From positions 1 to 9,493 of the forward strand of contig DGDR01000086.1 in assembly GCA_002385545.1 (NCBI GenBank): a stretch of DNA of 9,493 nucleotides, in the 5' to 3' direction. The stretch comes from Clostridium sp. UBA3947 (GTDB taxonomy: Bacteria > Bacillota > Clostridia > Clostridiales > Clostridiaceae). The position numbers were made by a program, and so were the translations under genes. Position 1 is the stretch's first letter; each line of letters opens with the position of its first letter. Shown here in pieces: positions 1-6,148 of this stretch. The notes beneath the pieces are model-generated. The model was given only the letters and a program-made list of their open reading frames with translations. It had not been told where the DNA came from and made no database searches.

Positions 1-1500
1 ATAAAGGATAGTCCCCGTAAACTCCTTAAGAAAATCTTCTAGTTCCTCTCTTGAATCAATATCTAGATGATTTGTAGGCTCATCCAGAAGAAGAAAGTTC
101 ACTTCATTGTACATTATCATAGCTAGCTTCAGCCTGCTTCTTTCACCGCCAGAGATGGATCCTACCTTCTTAAATACACTCTCTCCATAGAACATATACT
201 TTGCTAGATATTCTCTGGCTTTGCCTTCAGTTATTACAATATCCTCTCTAAAGCATTCTAAAATAGTCTTGTTTTCATCCTCAAATTCTATATTCTGAGG
301 TAAATATCCCAGTTTAACAGATGCTCCTAAGCTTGCAGTTCCGCCATCTGCCTTTTCCATACCTAACAAGATTTTAATTAAAGTTGACTTCCCACAGCCA
401 TTAACCCCTATTAAGGCTACAGTTTCCCCCTTTCTCACTAATAAGTCAGCATTATCTAACAGAACTTTTTCACCATAGGCCTTATATAAACCTTTAATAA
501 TAACAACATCATTTCCCGACCTGCCTCCAAGGTTCCCATTAATATTAATACTGTCTCTTTCCATAAGAGGTTTTTCTATCTTCTCCATTTTATTCAGTAG
601 CTTTTCCATACTAGCAGCTCTTCTAAAAAACTTGTTATTATCTCCTCTTGCTCCCCAGTCTCTCAATTGGGCTATAGTCTTCTCCATTGCCTTAATCTTC
701 TTTTGCTGCTCCTGATAGGCTTCCAGCTGAAGCTTTAACTGTCTCTCCTTCTCATTAATATAAGCGGTGTAATTGCCCATATAGCTCCTTGCTACCTTGT
801 CCTCGATTTCAATAATCTTTGTCACTACATTATCTAAGAAATATCTGTCATGGGATACTATAAGCACTATGCCCTTGTATTCCTTCAGATAGGCCTCCAG
901 CCATTCCATAGCGTCTAAGTCTAAGTGATTTGACGGCTCATCTAAGAGCAGTATATCTGGATTTTCCAGCAATATCTTCCCAAGGATTATAGTGGTTTTT
1001 TCACCACCACTTAGCTGAGAAAAGTCCTTTTCTTTAAATTCCTCATTTATTTTTAGTCCCATACATACCTTACTTAATTTCTCTTCCTTTTCATAACCTC
1101 CTAGGCCTTCATAAGCAGTTTGCAGTTCAGCGTACCTATTCAGTAATTTCCTTGCATCTGCTTCTTCCACCTCTGAAAGCTGTTTTTCTAATAGCTGCAA
1201 CTCTTTGTATATTCCATCAACCCTTTCAAAGGCTGTATTTAATACATCCACCACCTTAAAGCCTTCAGGATAGCTTGGTATCTGTTCAAGATATCCAATG
1301 GTTGATCCTTTCTTTATGGATAACATTCCTTTATCGTAACCTTCTATACCCTTTATTATTTTTAGCAGGGTACTTTTTCCGCAACCATTACTACCTACTA
1401 TACCTACCTTTTCTAAGCTTTGCACCTCAAAAGTTATATCTTCTAGAATCAGGTTGGCTCCATAATATTTTTGTAATTTATTTAAAGCTAACTCTATCAT
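1..1500 (-). CDS. ABC-F family ATPase, likely ribosomal protection (antibiotic resistance) protein, 3' end missing
   Basis: Soluble twin-ATPase protein without membrane segments. ABC-F proteins bind the ribosomal E site; resistance-type members displace drugs from the peptidyl-transferase centre, others are translation factors. The 500 residues in the window show domain 1 with Walker A GSNGCGKST (36-44), Q-loop Q73, signature LSGGE (163-167), Walker B ending LLLDEPSNHLD (about 184-194) and switch H217. A charged linker follows (about 225-320, with RDWGARGDNNKFFRRAASME). Domain 2 has Walker A GVNGCGKST (365-373), signature ISGGE (449-453) and LLLDEPTNHLD (470-480). The frame is open at position 1, so the final switch-histidine segment and C-terminus lie outside the window. 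The ATG at 1500-1498 is chosen because GGAGGAA (1512-1506) lies 5 nt upstream. Family identity is certain. The resistance role is inferred from the attenuator-like leader and the linker style. The subfamily (VmlR/CplR-like or other) cannot be settled by eye. Confidence 0.93.
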   Translation of the reverse strand, partial: MIELALNKLQKYYGANLILEDITFEVQSLEKVGIVGSNGCGKSTLLKIIKGIEGYDKGMLSIKKGSTIGYLEQIPSYPEGFKVVDVLNTAFERVDGIYKELQLLEKQLSEVEEADARKLLNRYAELQTAYEGLGGYEKEEKLSKVCMGLKINEEFKEKDFSQLSGGEKTTIILGKILLENPDILLLDEPSNHLDLDAMEWLEAYLKEYKGIVLIVSHDRYFLDNVVTKIIEIEDKVARSYMGNYTAYINEKERQLKLQLEAYQEQQKKIKAMEKTIAQLRDWGARGDNNKFFRRAASMEKLLNKMEKIEKPLMERDSININGNLGGRSGNDVVIIKGLYKAYGEKVLLDNADLLVRKGETVALIGVNGCGKSTLIKILLGMEKADGGTASLGASVKLGYLPQNIEFEDENKTILECFREDIVITEGKAREYLAKYMFYGESVFKKVGSISGGERSRLKLAMIMYNEVNFLLLDEPTNHLDIDSREELEDFLKEFTGTILY

Positions 1501-1545
1501 AATTCTTCCTCCAACTATATAATTATTTTATTTTTACAAAATAAA

Positions 1546-1608
1546 ATAAGCCTCCTATCTAGCAGCTAAATAATAAAATTTAGCAGCTACTAGAAAGTTA
1601 AGGCTTAT
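1546..1608 (-). terminator. Intrinsic terminator hairpin inside the ABC-F leader
   Basis: In RNA order the outer stem pairs ATAAGCCT (1608-1601) with AGGCTTAT (1553-1546). An upper stem pairs 1589-1579 with 1570-1560 across a single T-T mismatch. The U-rich tail TTTATTTTG follows at 1545-1537. It lies between the leader ORF and the ABC-F ribosome-binding site, so it would stop transcription before the resistance gene unless an alternative fold forms. Confidence 0.75.
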
Positions 1609-1662
1609 GGAAAAGTGCGCTAAGTAATAGATTTTATATACCCAATTTTAGATAATAATAAA

Positions 1663-1686
1663 GACTCAAAGTATAAACCTTGAGTC
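1663..1686 (-). repeat. Hairpin in the ABC-F leader
   Basis: GACTCAAGG (1686-1678) pairs with CTTTGAGTC (1671-1663) through 9 bp with one G-U, around a 6-nt loop. The tail TTTATTATTAT makes a weak upstream terminator or pause site possible. It sits inside the 10-bp pairing of 1721-1712 with 1635-1626, giving a nested structure. Confidence 0.6.
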
Positions 1687-1751
1687 CTAAAAATCTCAAA
1701 CTATTAGCTTCAAAATCTATTTTAAAAATACCGCTAAAGAAAGATAAGGAA

Positions 1752-1898
1752 TCATGGTATTATACTATAATTGGTACTTTTTCTAAAAATGGACGCACTT
1801 CTCCCGTCAAAAGTATAATTTCCACATTTTGACACAGAGCTGCTACACTTACATTGTTTATTCAATGTAAACATATTAGTACCAATTACCTTTGCCAT
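1752..1898 (-). CDS. 48-aa leader peptide upstream of the ABC-F gene
   Basis: Small ORF from ATG (1898-1896) to TGA (1754-1752). The Shine-Dalgarno core GGAGG (1910-1906) lies 7 nt before the start, in AGAAGGAGGG, one of the strongest in the window. The predicted transcription start is only about 25 nt upstream. The peptide begins MAKVIGTNMFTLNK, has three cysteines at 16, 18 and 25 (C-x-C-x6-C) and three consecutive serines at 19-21. No signal peptide or membrane segment is apparent, and I recognise no family. The best reading is a regulatory leader peptide whose translation senses ribosome-targeting drugs, because it is followed by a terminator and an ABC-F gene. It is long for such peptides, which are often under 25 residues, so a small functional protein is the alternative. 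Confidence 0.6.
   Translation of the reverse strand: MAKVIGTNMFTLNKQCKCSSSVSKCGNYTFDGRSASIFRKSTNYSIIP
1768..1888 (-). repeat. 11-bp inverted repeat bracketing the leader ORF
   Basis: TAATTGGTACT and AGTACCAATTA (plus-strand 1768-1778 and 1878-1888) are perfect inverted copies 99 bp apart. One arm overlaps the first codons of the small leader ORF and the other its last codons. Ribosome occupancy of the ORF would therefore decide whether the stem can form. Confidence 0.6.
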
Positions 1899-1929
1899 GT
1901 CCTACCCTCCTTCTAAATAAACTATTTAT

Positions 1930-1958
1930 ATTGTATAGTAAATCCTACTAACTTTCAA
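1930..1958 (-). promoter_or_regulatory. SigA-type promoter of the ABC-F leader
   Basis: On the minus strand, -35 TTGAAA (1958-1953), a 17-nt spacer and -10 TACAAT (1935-1930). Transcription would begin near 1923, just ahead of the leader ORF ribosome-binding site. Confidence 0.65.
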
Positions 1959-2036
1959 TATTTAGACACTATATTATATTTTGCATCAATATATTTTCCT
2001 TTTATTCAGTAAATCTATTATCTTTCTATTTATTTC

Positions 2037-2065
2037 TTCTCACTTAAATAAGAATATGGTAAAAT
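2037..2065 (+). promoter_or_regulatory. Possible promoter of the ABC-2 exporter operon
   Basis: An extended -10 element, TGG followed by TAAAAT (2060-2065), lies 17 nt after a weak -35 TTCTCA (2037-2042). It is divergent from the ABC-F promoter, with about 80 bp between the two -35 boxes. The -35 is poor, so another start site is possible. Confidence 0.35.
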
Positions 2066-2091
2066 TAACTTAATTACGACAAACTGTCAAG

Positions 2092-2195
2092 GACCTAAAG
2101 CTTATAATAAAAGCTACTTTATTTTTATAGGTCAGCTATTAGAAGTAGAAATTAAGAAAATTTATGCCAATGTAAGGCCCTATTATTAATTTTCT
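2092..2195 (+). repeat. Hairpins in the exporter operon 5' leader
   Basis: GACCTA (2092-2097) pairs with TAGGTC (2128-2133) around an inner AGCTT/AAGCT hairpin (2099-2115). AGAAAATT (2155-2162) pairs with AATTTTCT (2188-2195), and GCC/GGC (2166-2168 and 2176-2178) can pair within it. No known riboswitch was recognised. The rest of the 2066-2238 leader holds only very short open frames, including ATG-CCA-ATG-TAA at 2164-2175, and the ATPase ribosome-binding site. Confidence 0.4.
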
Positions 2196-2238
2196 ATGGT
2201 AAACAGCAATAAATTTTATATGAGAAAAGAGGGATATA

Positions 2239-2943
2239 ATGTCATTAACCGTTAAAAATTTAACAAAGATGTATGGGGACAAAGTAGTTGTGGATAACCT
2301 AAGCTTTGAAATTAAAGAGCCTGGAGTCTACGCCTTGTTAGGAACTAACGGCGCTGGTAAGACAACAACCTTGCGTATGATCTTAGGAATGTTAGCCAGC
2401 AATGGTGGAGAGGTTTTGTGGAAGGGAAAGGCCTTAAATGCTGTAGAAGACAATGTTGGTTATCTTGCAGAGGAAAGAGGTCTTTACCCAAAATATGACT
2501 TACTTGATCAACTACTATACTTTGCAAAGCTCCGTAAGGTACCTAAAAAAGAGGCTATGAATCGCATAAAATACTGGGCAGAACGGTTACAGGTTACTGA
2601 ATATTTATTCCCACCTAAGGTTAAGGGCAGAAAGCTTGCAAAACCCTATAAGGCGGAGCAGCTATCCAAAGGAAATCAGCAGAAAATCCAGCTGATGGCT
2701 ACCTTGATTTCAGATCCTGAGCTAATAATATTGGACGAGCCACTTAGCGGACTAGATCCAGTTAATACAGATCTGTTTAAATCCATAATAAAGGAGGAAA
2801 TTTCTAAAAATAAGTATCTTATTATGTCCAGCCACCAGATGCCTACGATCGAAGAGTTTTGCTCCGATATCACTATACTAAATCGTGGTAAGGTTGTACT
2901 GCAAGGAAACTTAAATGAAATCAAAAAAGTTATGGCCGAGTAA
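2239..2943 (+). CDS. ABC-2 exporter ATPase, YhaQ/NatA-like, truncated by a frameshift after residue 230
   Basis: Cytoplasmic ATPase that would energise the two permeases downstream. Motifs: Walker A GTNGAGKTT (35-43), the GYLAEERGLYPKY segment (74-86) at the Q-loop with E in place of Q, signature LSKGNQQKIQ (142-151), Walker B LIILDEPLSGLD (162-173) with catalytic E168, and SSHQM with switch H199. The E-E-R-G-L-Y-P and L-S-K-G-N-Q-Q-K signatures are typical of the YhaQ-like group. Start ATG follows GAGGG (2229-2233) by 5 nt. The frame stops at 234 residues, whereas relatives are about 300. The missing C-terminal domain is encoded immediately downstream in the -1 frame, reached at the A6 run 2923-2928. 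If the shift is bridged, the protein is 313 residues and its stop overlaps the first permease start. The nucleotide-binding domain itself is complete. The transported substrate is unknown. Confidence 0.9.
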   Translation: MSLTVKNLTKMYGDKVVVDNLSFEIKEPGVYALLGTNGAGKTTTLRMILGMLASNGGEVLWKGKALNAVEDNVGYLAEERGLYPKYDLLDQLLYFAKLRKVPKKEAMNRIKYWAERLQVTEYLFPPKVKGRKLAKPYKAEQLSKGNQQKIQLMATLISDPELIILDEPLSGLDPVNTDLFKSIIKEEISKNKYLIMSSHQMPTIEEFCSDITILNRGKVVLQGNLNEIKKVMAE

Positions 2944-3179
2944 ATCTTTTAATTAAGTGTGATATAGATATTGCTTCCTATATTTCAGACTTTAATTTAA
3001 CTATAGTGAACAAAACGCCTAGTGAATATCATCTTAAGGTTAAGAGCGAGGAAGAAGCTATGACCTTCCTAGGTAAGTTAATTGAGGACAAGGTTCCCCT
3101 AGTTAAATTCGAATTGAGAGAACCGTCCCTTCATGAAATATTCGTGGAAAAGGTAGGGGATACTCATGAAGAGAAGTAA
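2928..3179 (+). pseudogene. Displaced C-terminal domain of the exporter ATPase (-1 frame)
   Basis: After the A6 run, the -1 frame reads SYGRVNLIKCDIDIASYI and continues for 83 residues to TAA at 3177-3179, ending near a LREPSLHEIFVEKV motif. That motif and the I-K-K-S-Y-G-R junction are typical of the C-terminal domain of NatA/YhaQ ATPases. The frame has no good start codon and Shine-Dalgarno site of its own, and an in-frame stop lies at 2916-2918, so it must be reached from the upstream frame. Its stop overlaps the permease ATG at 3166 by 14 nt, the usual translational-coupling arrangement, which suggests the ancestral gene ended here. The cause is either a one-base loss, a sequencing error or ribosomal/transcriptional slippage. 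Confidence 0.75.
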
Positions 3180-4506
3180 TATCACAGGCTGGAAGGATGT
3201 CTTTAGCTTTACCTTAATTCAAACTTTAAAGAACAAGGCCTTTATAATTTCCTTTCTAATAACCCTTGTATTGAGTTTTATTTCTATGCCTCTCCTAAAA
3301 ATGATAAAGGGTGGAGACGGTGTAGAAAATATAGACAATGGCGCTGCTAGTTTAGTTAAGAAGGTTTATATTAATAATAAAACTTCTCTAGGTTCTATGG
3401 ACTTTAAGGAACTTAAAAATCTGGAGCAATTTAGCCATATTACCTTTGAAGTTATGGAAGAACCTTACGATGATGTTGCAAATCGAATCGAAAACACAGA
3501 AACTGATTCTATTATTCTAGATATTGCTGAAGAAGAAACCCAATTCTCTTTAACCTTTATAAAGTCTAGCGAAAGTACTTTGACACAAGGCGACCTAAAT
3601 TCCTTAACTGAAGAGATTACTAAGCAATTTCAAATTTATAGAAGTACCGCTCTTGGGCTTAGTGATGAACAGCTAAGCTTGCTCAATGCAAAGGTTGATA
3701 CCCTAGTTAATATGGTAGATGCTAATGGTGAGGAAATTGTAGAGGAAAATAATTCTATATCTGCAGCGGAATATGCTTTTATTTATGGGTTAATATTCAT
3801 ATTGATGATGATAAACAACACCGCTAGCACACAAATTGCCCATTCCATAGTAACAGAAAAGTCTACCCGAGTAATTGAATACCTATTAACTTCTGTTAAA
3901 CCATTGGCAATAATTGTGGGAAAGATATTGGCTGCCTTAACAGCGGTACTATTACAGATGCTGTCTATGATTGCATTGATATTTATATCAAATAAGCTTG
4001 TATCTTCTCTAGGTTCTAAGGGCGGGGAAAACGTGCTTTCACAATATCTTCCCTCAAATTTATTTTGGAATTTAAATTTATTTAATATAGTACTTTGCTT
4101 GATTATTATTATCCTTGGATTTATTTTCTACGCCACCCTAGCAGGACTTGTAGGGGCAACGGTTAGTAGATTGGATGAGATAAATGAAGCCCTTAAGCTA
4201 TTTATTTTTATTATCCTAATAGGTGTATATATAGCTTTTGCTGCTGCAATAGTATTAATGGCCGCTGGAGAAAATGGCTTTATCACTTTTTCCTTCTTAT
4301 TCCCTTTATCTTCATCTTTTATATTGCCCGGTGCTATTTTGATTGGAAAGGTAAGCCTACCAATAGTGATAGGCTCCATAGCCTTACAGTTAATATTCAT
4401 ATTCTTCCTATTTAAATTTGTAGCAAAGGTTTATGAAACTCTTATTCTTCACAATGGAAATGTAATCAAAATAAAAGAACTATTCAAGATTTCAAGGACA
4501 GTATAG
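3166..4506 (+). CDS. ABC-2 type permease, NatB/YhaP-like, subunit 1
   Basis: Integral membrane subunit of a putative exporter, 446 residues. One N-terminal membrane segment (about 25-45) is followed by a large, mostly hydrophilic extracytoplasmic domain (about 50-200). A C-terminal bundle of about six segments follows (roughly 203-220, 247-275, 305-330, 343-367, 374-394, 398-420). The cytoplasmic motif EKSTRVIEYLLTSVKP (231-246) followed by GKILAAL is the characteristic NatB/YhaP element. The start overlaps the frameshifted ATPase reading frame and has only a modest TAGGGG-like Shine-Dalgarno site 5-10 nt upstream, so its translation probably depends on ribosomes finishing the ATPase C-terminal domain. 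It is followed 15 bp later by a paralogous permease; the two probably form a heterodimer. The substrate (Na+, drug, peptide or other) cannot be read from the sequence. Confidence 0.88.
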   Translation: MKRSNITGWKDVFSFTLIQTLKNKAFIISFLITLVLSFISMPLLKMIKGGDGVENIDNGAASLVKKVYINNKTSLGSMDFKELKNLEQFSHITFEVMEEPYDDVANRIENTETDSIILDIAEEETQFSLTFIKSSESTLTQGDLNSLTEEITKQFQIYRSTALGLSDEQLSLLNAKVDTLVNMVDANGEEIVEENNSISAAEYAFIYGLIFILMMINNTASTQIAHSIVTEKSTRVIEYLLTSVKPLAIIVGKILAALTAVLLQMLSMIALIFISNKLVSSLGSKGGENVLSQYLPSNLFWNLNLFNIVLCLIIIILGFIFYATLAGLVGATVSRLDEINEALKLFIFIILIGVYIAFAAAIVLMAAGENGFITFSFLFPLSSSFILPGAILIGKVSLPIVIGSIALQLIFIFFLFKFVAKVYETLILHNGNVIKIKELFKISRTV

Positions 4507-4521
4507 AAGGGAGATGGGAAA

Positions 4522-5856
4522 ATGAATAAGAAGTTTAGAGGCTGGAAAACCGTATTTTCCTTTACTTTTCAGCAGACAACAAAAAAAACAAGCTTCAAGG
4601 TTGTCACCATTCTGATTTCCTTGCTTATATTTGGAGCATTGATACTAACCAATTTGCTTATGGCAAAACCAGAAAAACAGGATGAACCCCAGTCCTCTCC
4701 AATAAAGAATGTTTATGTTTTAGATAATAGTGGCTTGAAATCAACCAATTACAAGGACTTTATTGCTCAGGTTGATGGGCAACAATTTGACCATATTAGC
4801 TTTTTCAATGTTGATGAAAAATCCGAGGAGGATGCTATTAAATATGCTAAATCAAAGTCCTCTGACTCAGTAGCAGTAATTATCAGCTCTAAAGGAACAG
4901 ACTATGAAATGAAAGCCATAATACCGGATAATTCCACCATAGGTAAGGAAGATGCTGAGGCTTTACTTGGCATAATGACTTCTGCCTTCCAATCCAACAA
5001 GCTAATGCAAGTAGGCTTGTCGGAGGAGCAACTTTCCTTTGTGCTTAAACCTTCTGTGTTATCCTTTGATACCACAGGAAAAAACAGCAACGAAACAGTT
5101 CAAATTGTTAAAACAGTGGTACCTATGCTGTTTAGCTTTATCCTTTATTTCATGCTAATAATATATAGCCAAAACGTATGTAGATCTGTGGCCATAGAGA
5201 AAACCTCAAAGCTAATGGATACTCTATTAACCTCTGTGCATCCCTACGCCCTTATAGCTGGCAAGGTATTGGCAAATGTAGTTATAGCCCTTGGACAGTT
5301 CACCCTATGGATTGCTTCAGGAGTAATTGGTTTATTTGCTGGAAACGCTATTGCTAGGCAGATTTATCCCGACTTTGAAAACATAGCTGTCACCTTAATC
5401 AAATTCCTTAGAGACAATATAGGATCATCTGCTTTATCAGTACCAGCCATAATTATGGCAATATTCATCCTTTGCCTAGGCTTTTTATTCTATAGCGTCA
5501 TTGCTGGTCTTGCAGGTTCCACTGTTTCTAAGCCAGAGGAAACTGCTAGTTCACAAGGCTATTTCAACATGATAATTTTTGTAAGCTGGATTGTTACTTA
5601 TGTAACCGCTGGTAGCTCTAATAAAGCCTTAACAACTGCTTTAAGATATATACCTCTTACTTCGCCCTTTTCATTGCCAGCAGATTTAATAATTGGCAGC
5701 ATGAGCTTAGTACAAGGTTTATTATCCATAATAATATTATTAGCTTTCACCTTGTTAGTAATAAGGCTCTCTGCCAAAATTTATAAAGGCCTTGTATTAT
5801 ACAACGGACAAAAATTTAACCTTAAACTCATTGCTAATATATTAAAGAGCAACTAG
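4522..5856 (+). CDS. ABC-2 type permease, NatB/YhaP-like, subunit 2
   Basis: Second permease, 444 residues, with the same plan as subunit 1. Both N-termini read G-W-K-(D/T)-V-F-S-F-T, and membrane segment 1 is about 28-47. The extracytoplasmic domain is about 50-195 and the C-terminal bundle about 197-218, 240-275, 307-335, 347-363, 375-392 and 397-416. The NatB-type motif is EKTSKLMDTLLTSVHP (226-241) followed by GKVLANV. Start ATG lies 8 nt after AAGGGAG (4507-4513), in the 15-bp gap behind subunit 1. The pair looks like an old tandem duplication that has diverged widely, more consistent with a heterodimeric channel than with redundancy. A terminator directly downstream shows this is the last gene of the operon. 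Confidence 0.88.
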   Translation: MNKKFRGWKTVFSFTFQQTTKKTSFKVVTILISLLIFGALILTNLLMAKPEKQDEPQSSPIKNVYVLDNSGLKSTNYKDFIAQVDGQQFDHISFFNVDEKSEEDAIKYAKSKSSDSVAVIISSKGTDYEMKAIIPDNSTIGKEDAEALLGIMTSAFQSNKLMQVGLSEEQLSFVLKPSVLSFDTTGKNSNETVQIVKTVVPMLFSFILYFMLIIYSQNVCRSVAIEKTSKLMDTLLTSVHPYALIAGKVLANVVIALGQFTLWIASGVIGLFAGNAIARQIYPDFENIAVTLIKFLRDNIGSSALSVPAIIMAIFILCLGFLFYSVIAGLAGSTVSKPEETASSQGYFNMIIFVSWIVTYVTAGSSNKALTTALRYIPLTSPFSLPADLIIGSMSLVQGLLSIIILLAFTLLVIRLSAKIYKGLVLYNGQKFNLKLIANILKSN

Positions 5857-5900
5857 GAAAATCCTGTATATTTTGTCCACAAAATCAATTTACAAATACC

Positions 5901-5941
5901 GGGACTTTTCTTGATAATTCTAAGAAAAGCCCCCTTTTTTT
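5901..5941 (+). terminator. Terminator of the exporter operon
   Basis: GGGACTTTTCTT (5901-5912) pairs with AAGAAAAGCCCC (5922-5933) with one A-C mismatch around a 9-nt loop, and a run of seven T follows (5935-5941). It lies 44 bp after the second permease stop. Confidence 0.85.
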
Positions 5942-6002
5942 CCATAAAAACCAAGCCCAAAAAACAAATTTTAAGTGTTTAAAAATAGTTAACTAATTCA
6001 TA

Positions 6003-6031
6003 TTGAAATAGGCTTCATTTACGTATACAAT
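6003..6031 (+). promoter_or_regulatory. SigA-type promoter of the chemoreceptor gene
   Basis: -35 TTGAAA (6003-6008), a 17-nt spacer and -10 TACAAT (6026-6031), the same hexamers and spacing as the ABC-F leader promoter. No SigD (flagellar/chemotaxis) consensus was seen. Confidence 0.65.
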
Positions 6032-6074
6032 CAAAATATAACATAATTTTTTATCAGATTACTAATTAATTGTT

Positions 6075-6148
6075 AAAGGGGTGGCAAATTTAAAAAAAAT
6101 GACAAAAAAAGAAAATTTAATCGTCCTTCTTTAAAAAAAGAACTAATT
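6075..6148 (+). other. Displaced translation start and N-terminal codons of the chemoreceptor
   Basis: AAAGGGGTGG (6075-6084) is the only Shine-Dalgarno-like site before the gene. The next ATG (6099-6101), and an in-frame GTG at 6081, open a frame of only 11 codons after the ATG (stop 6132-6134). A -1 shift at the A7 run 6104-6110, read as A-AAA-AAA in the zero frame, would join it to the long frame as MTKKRKFNRPSLKKELI plus the methionine at 6149. That gives the basic N-terminus expected before a first membrane segment. The spacing from the Shine-Dalgarno site to the ATG is long (about 15 nt). Confidence 0.5.

Larger units (their letters stand above)
1501..1923 (-). promoter_or_regulatory. 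Long structured leader of the ABC-F gene, candidate ribosome-mediated attenuator
   Basis: The untranslated leader runs from the predicted transcription start near 1923 to the gene at 1500. In RNA order it holds a Shine-Dalgarno site, a 48-codon ORF, a 9-bp hairpin (1686-1663), a strong terminator hairpin (1608-1546) and the ABC-F ribosome-binding site. Complementary segments seen by eye are 1888-1878 with 1778-1768 (11 bp, both inside the ORF), 1804-1794 with 1619-1609 (11 bp including one G-U) and 1721-1712 with 1635-1626 (10 bp). In addition TAGCAGCT at 1845-1838 is complementary to each arm of the terminator (1588-1581 and 1567-1560). Known resistance ABC-F genes such as vmlR, lmo0919 and msr types are controlled by drug-stalled leader translation that prevents termination. 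This leader fits that plan, but no T-box or metabolite-riboswitch consensus was recognised. The mechanism is inference; the structure elements are seen. Confidence 0.7.

Noticed and set aside
1275..1502. Open plus-strand frame of 75 codons
   Set aside because: It lies opposite the ABC-F gene, whose motifs are unambiguous; it has no ribosome-binding site and shows no recognisable domain.
1501..1923. T-box or metabolite riboswitch upstream of the ABC-F gene
   Set aside because: No T-box GGGTGGNACCGCG-like element or familiar riboswitch core was found; a translated ORF plus terminator fits attenuation better.
2196..2255. 19-codon frame overlapping the exporter ATPase start
   Set aside because: No Shine-Dalgarno site before its ATG, and it runs out of frame through the real start; too short to distinguish from chance.
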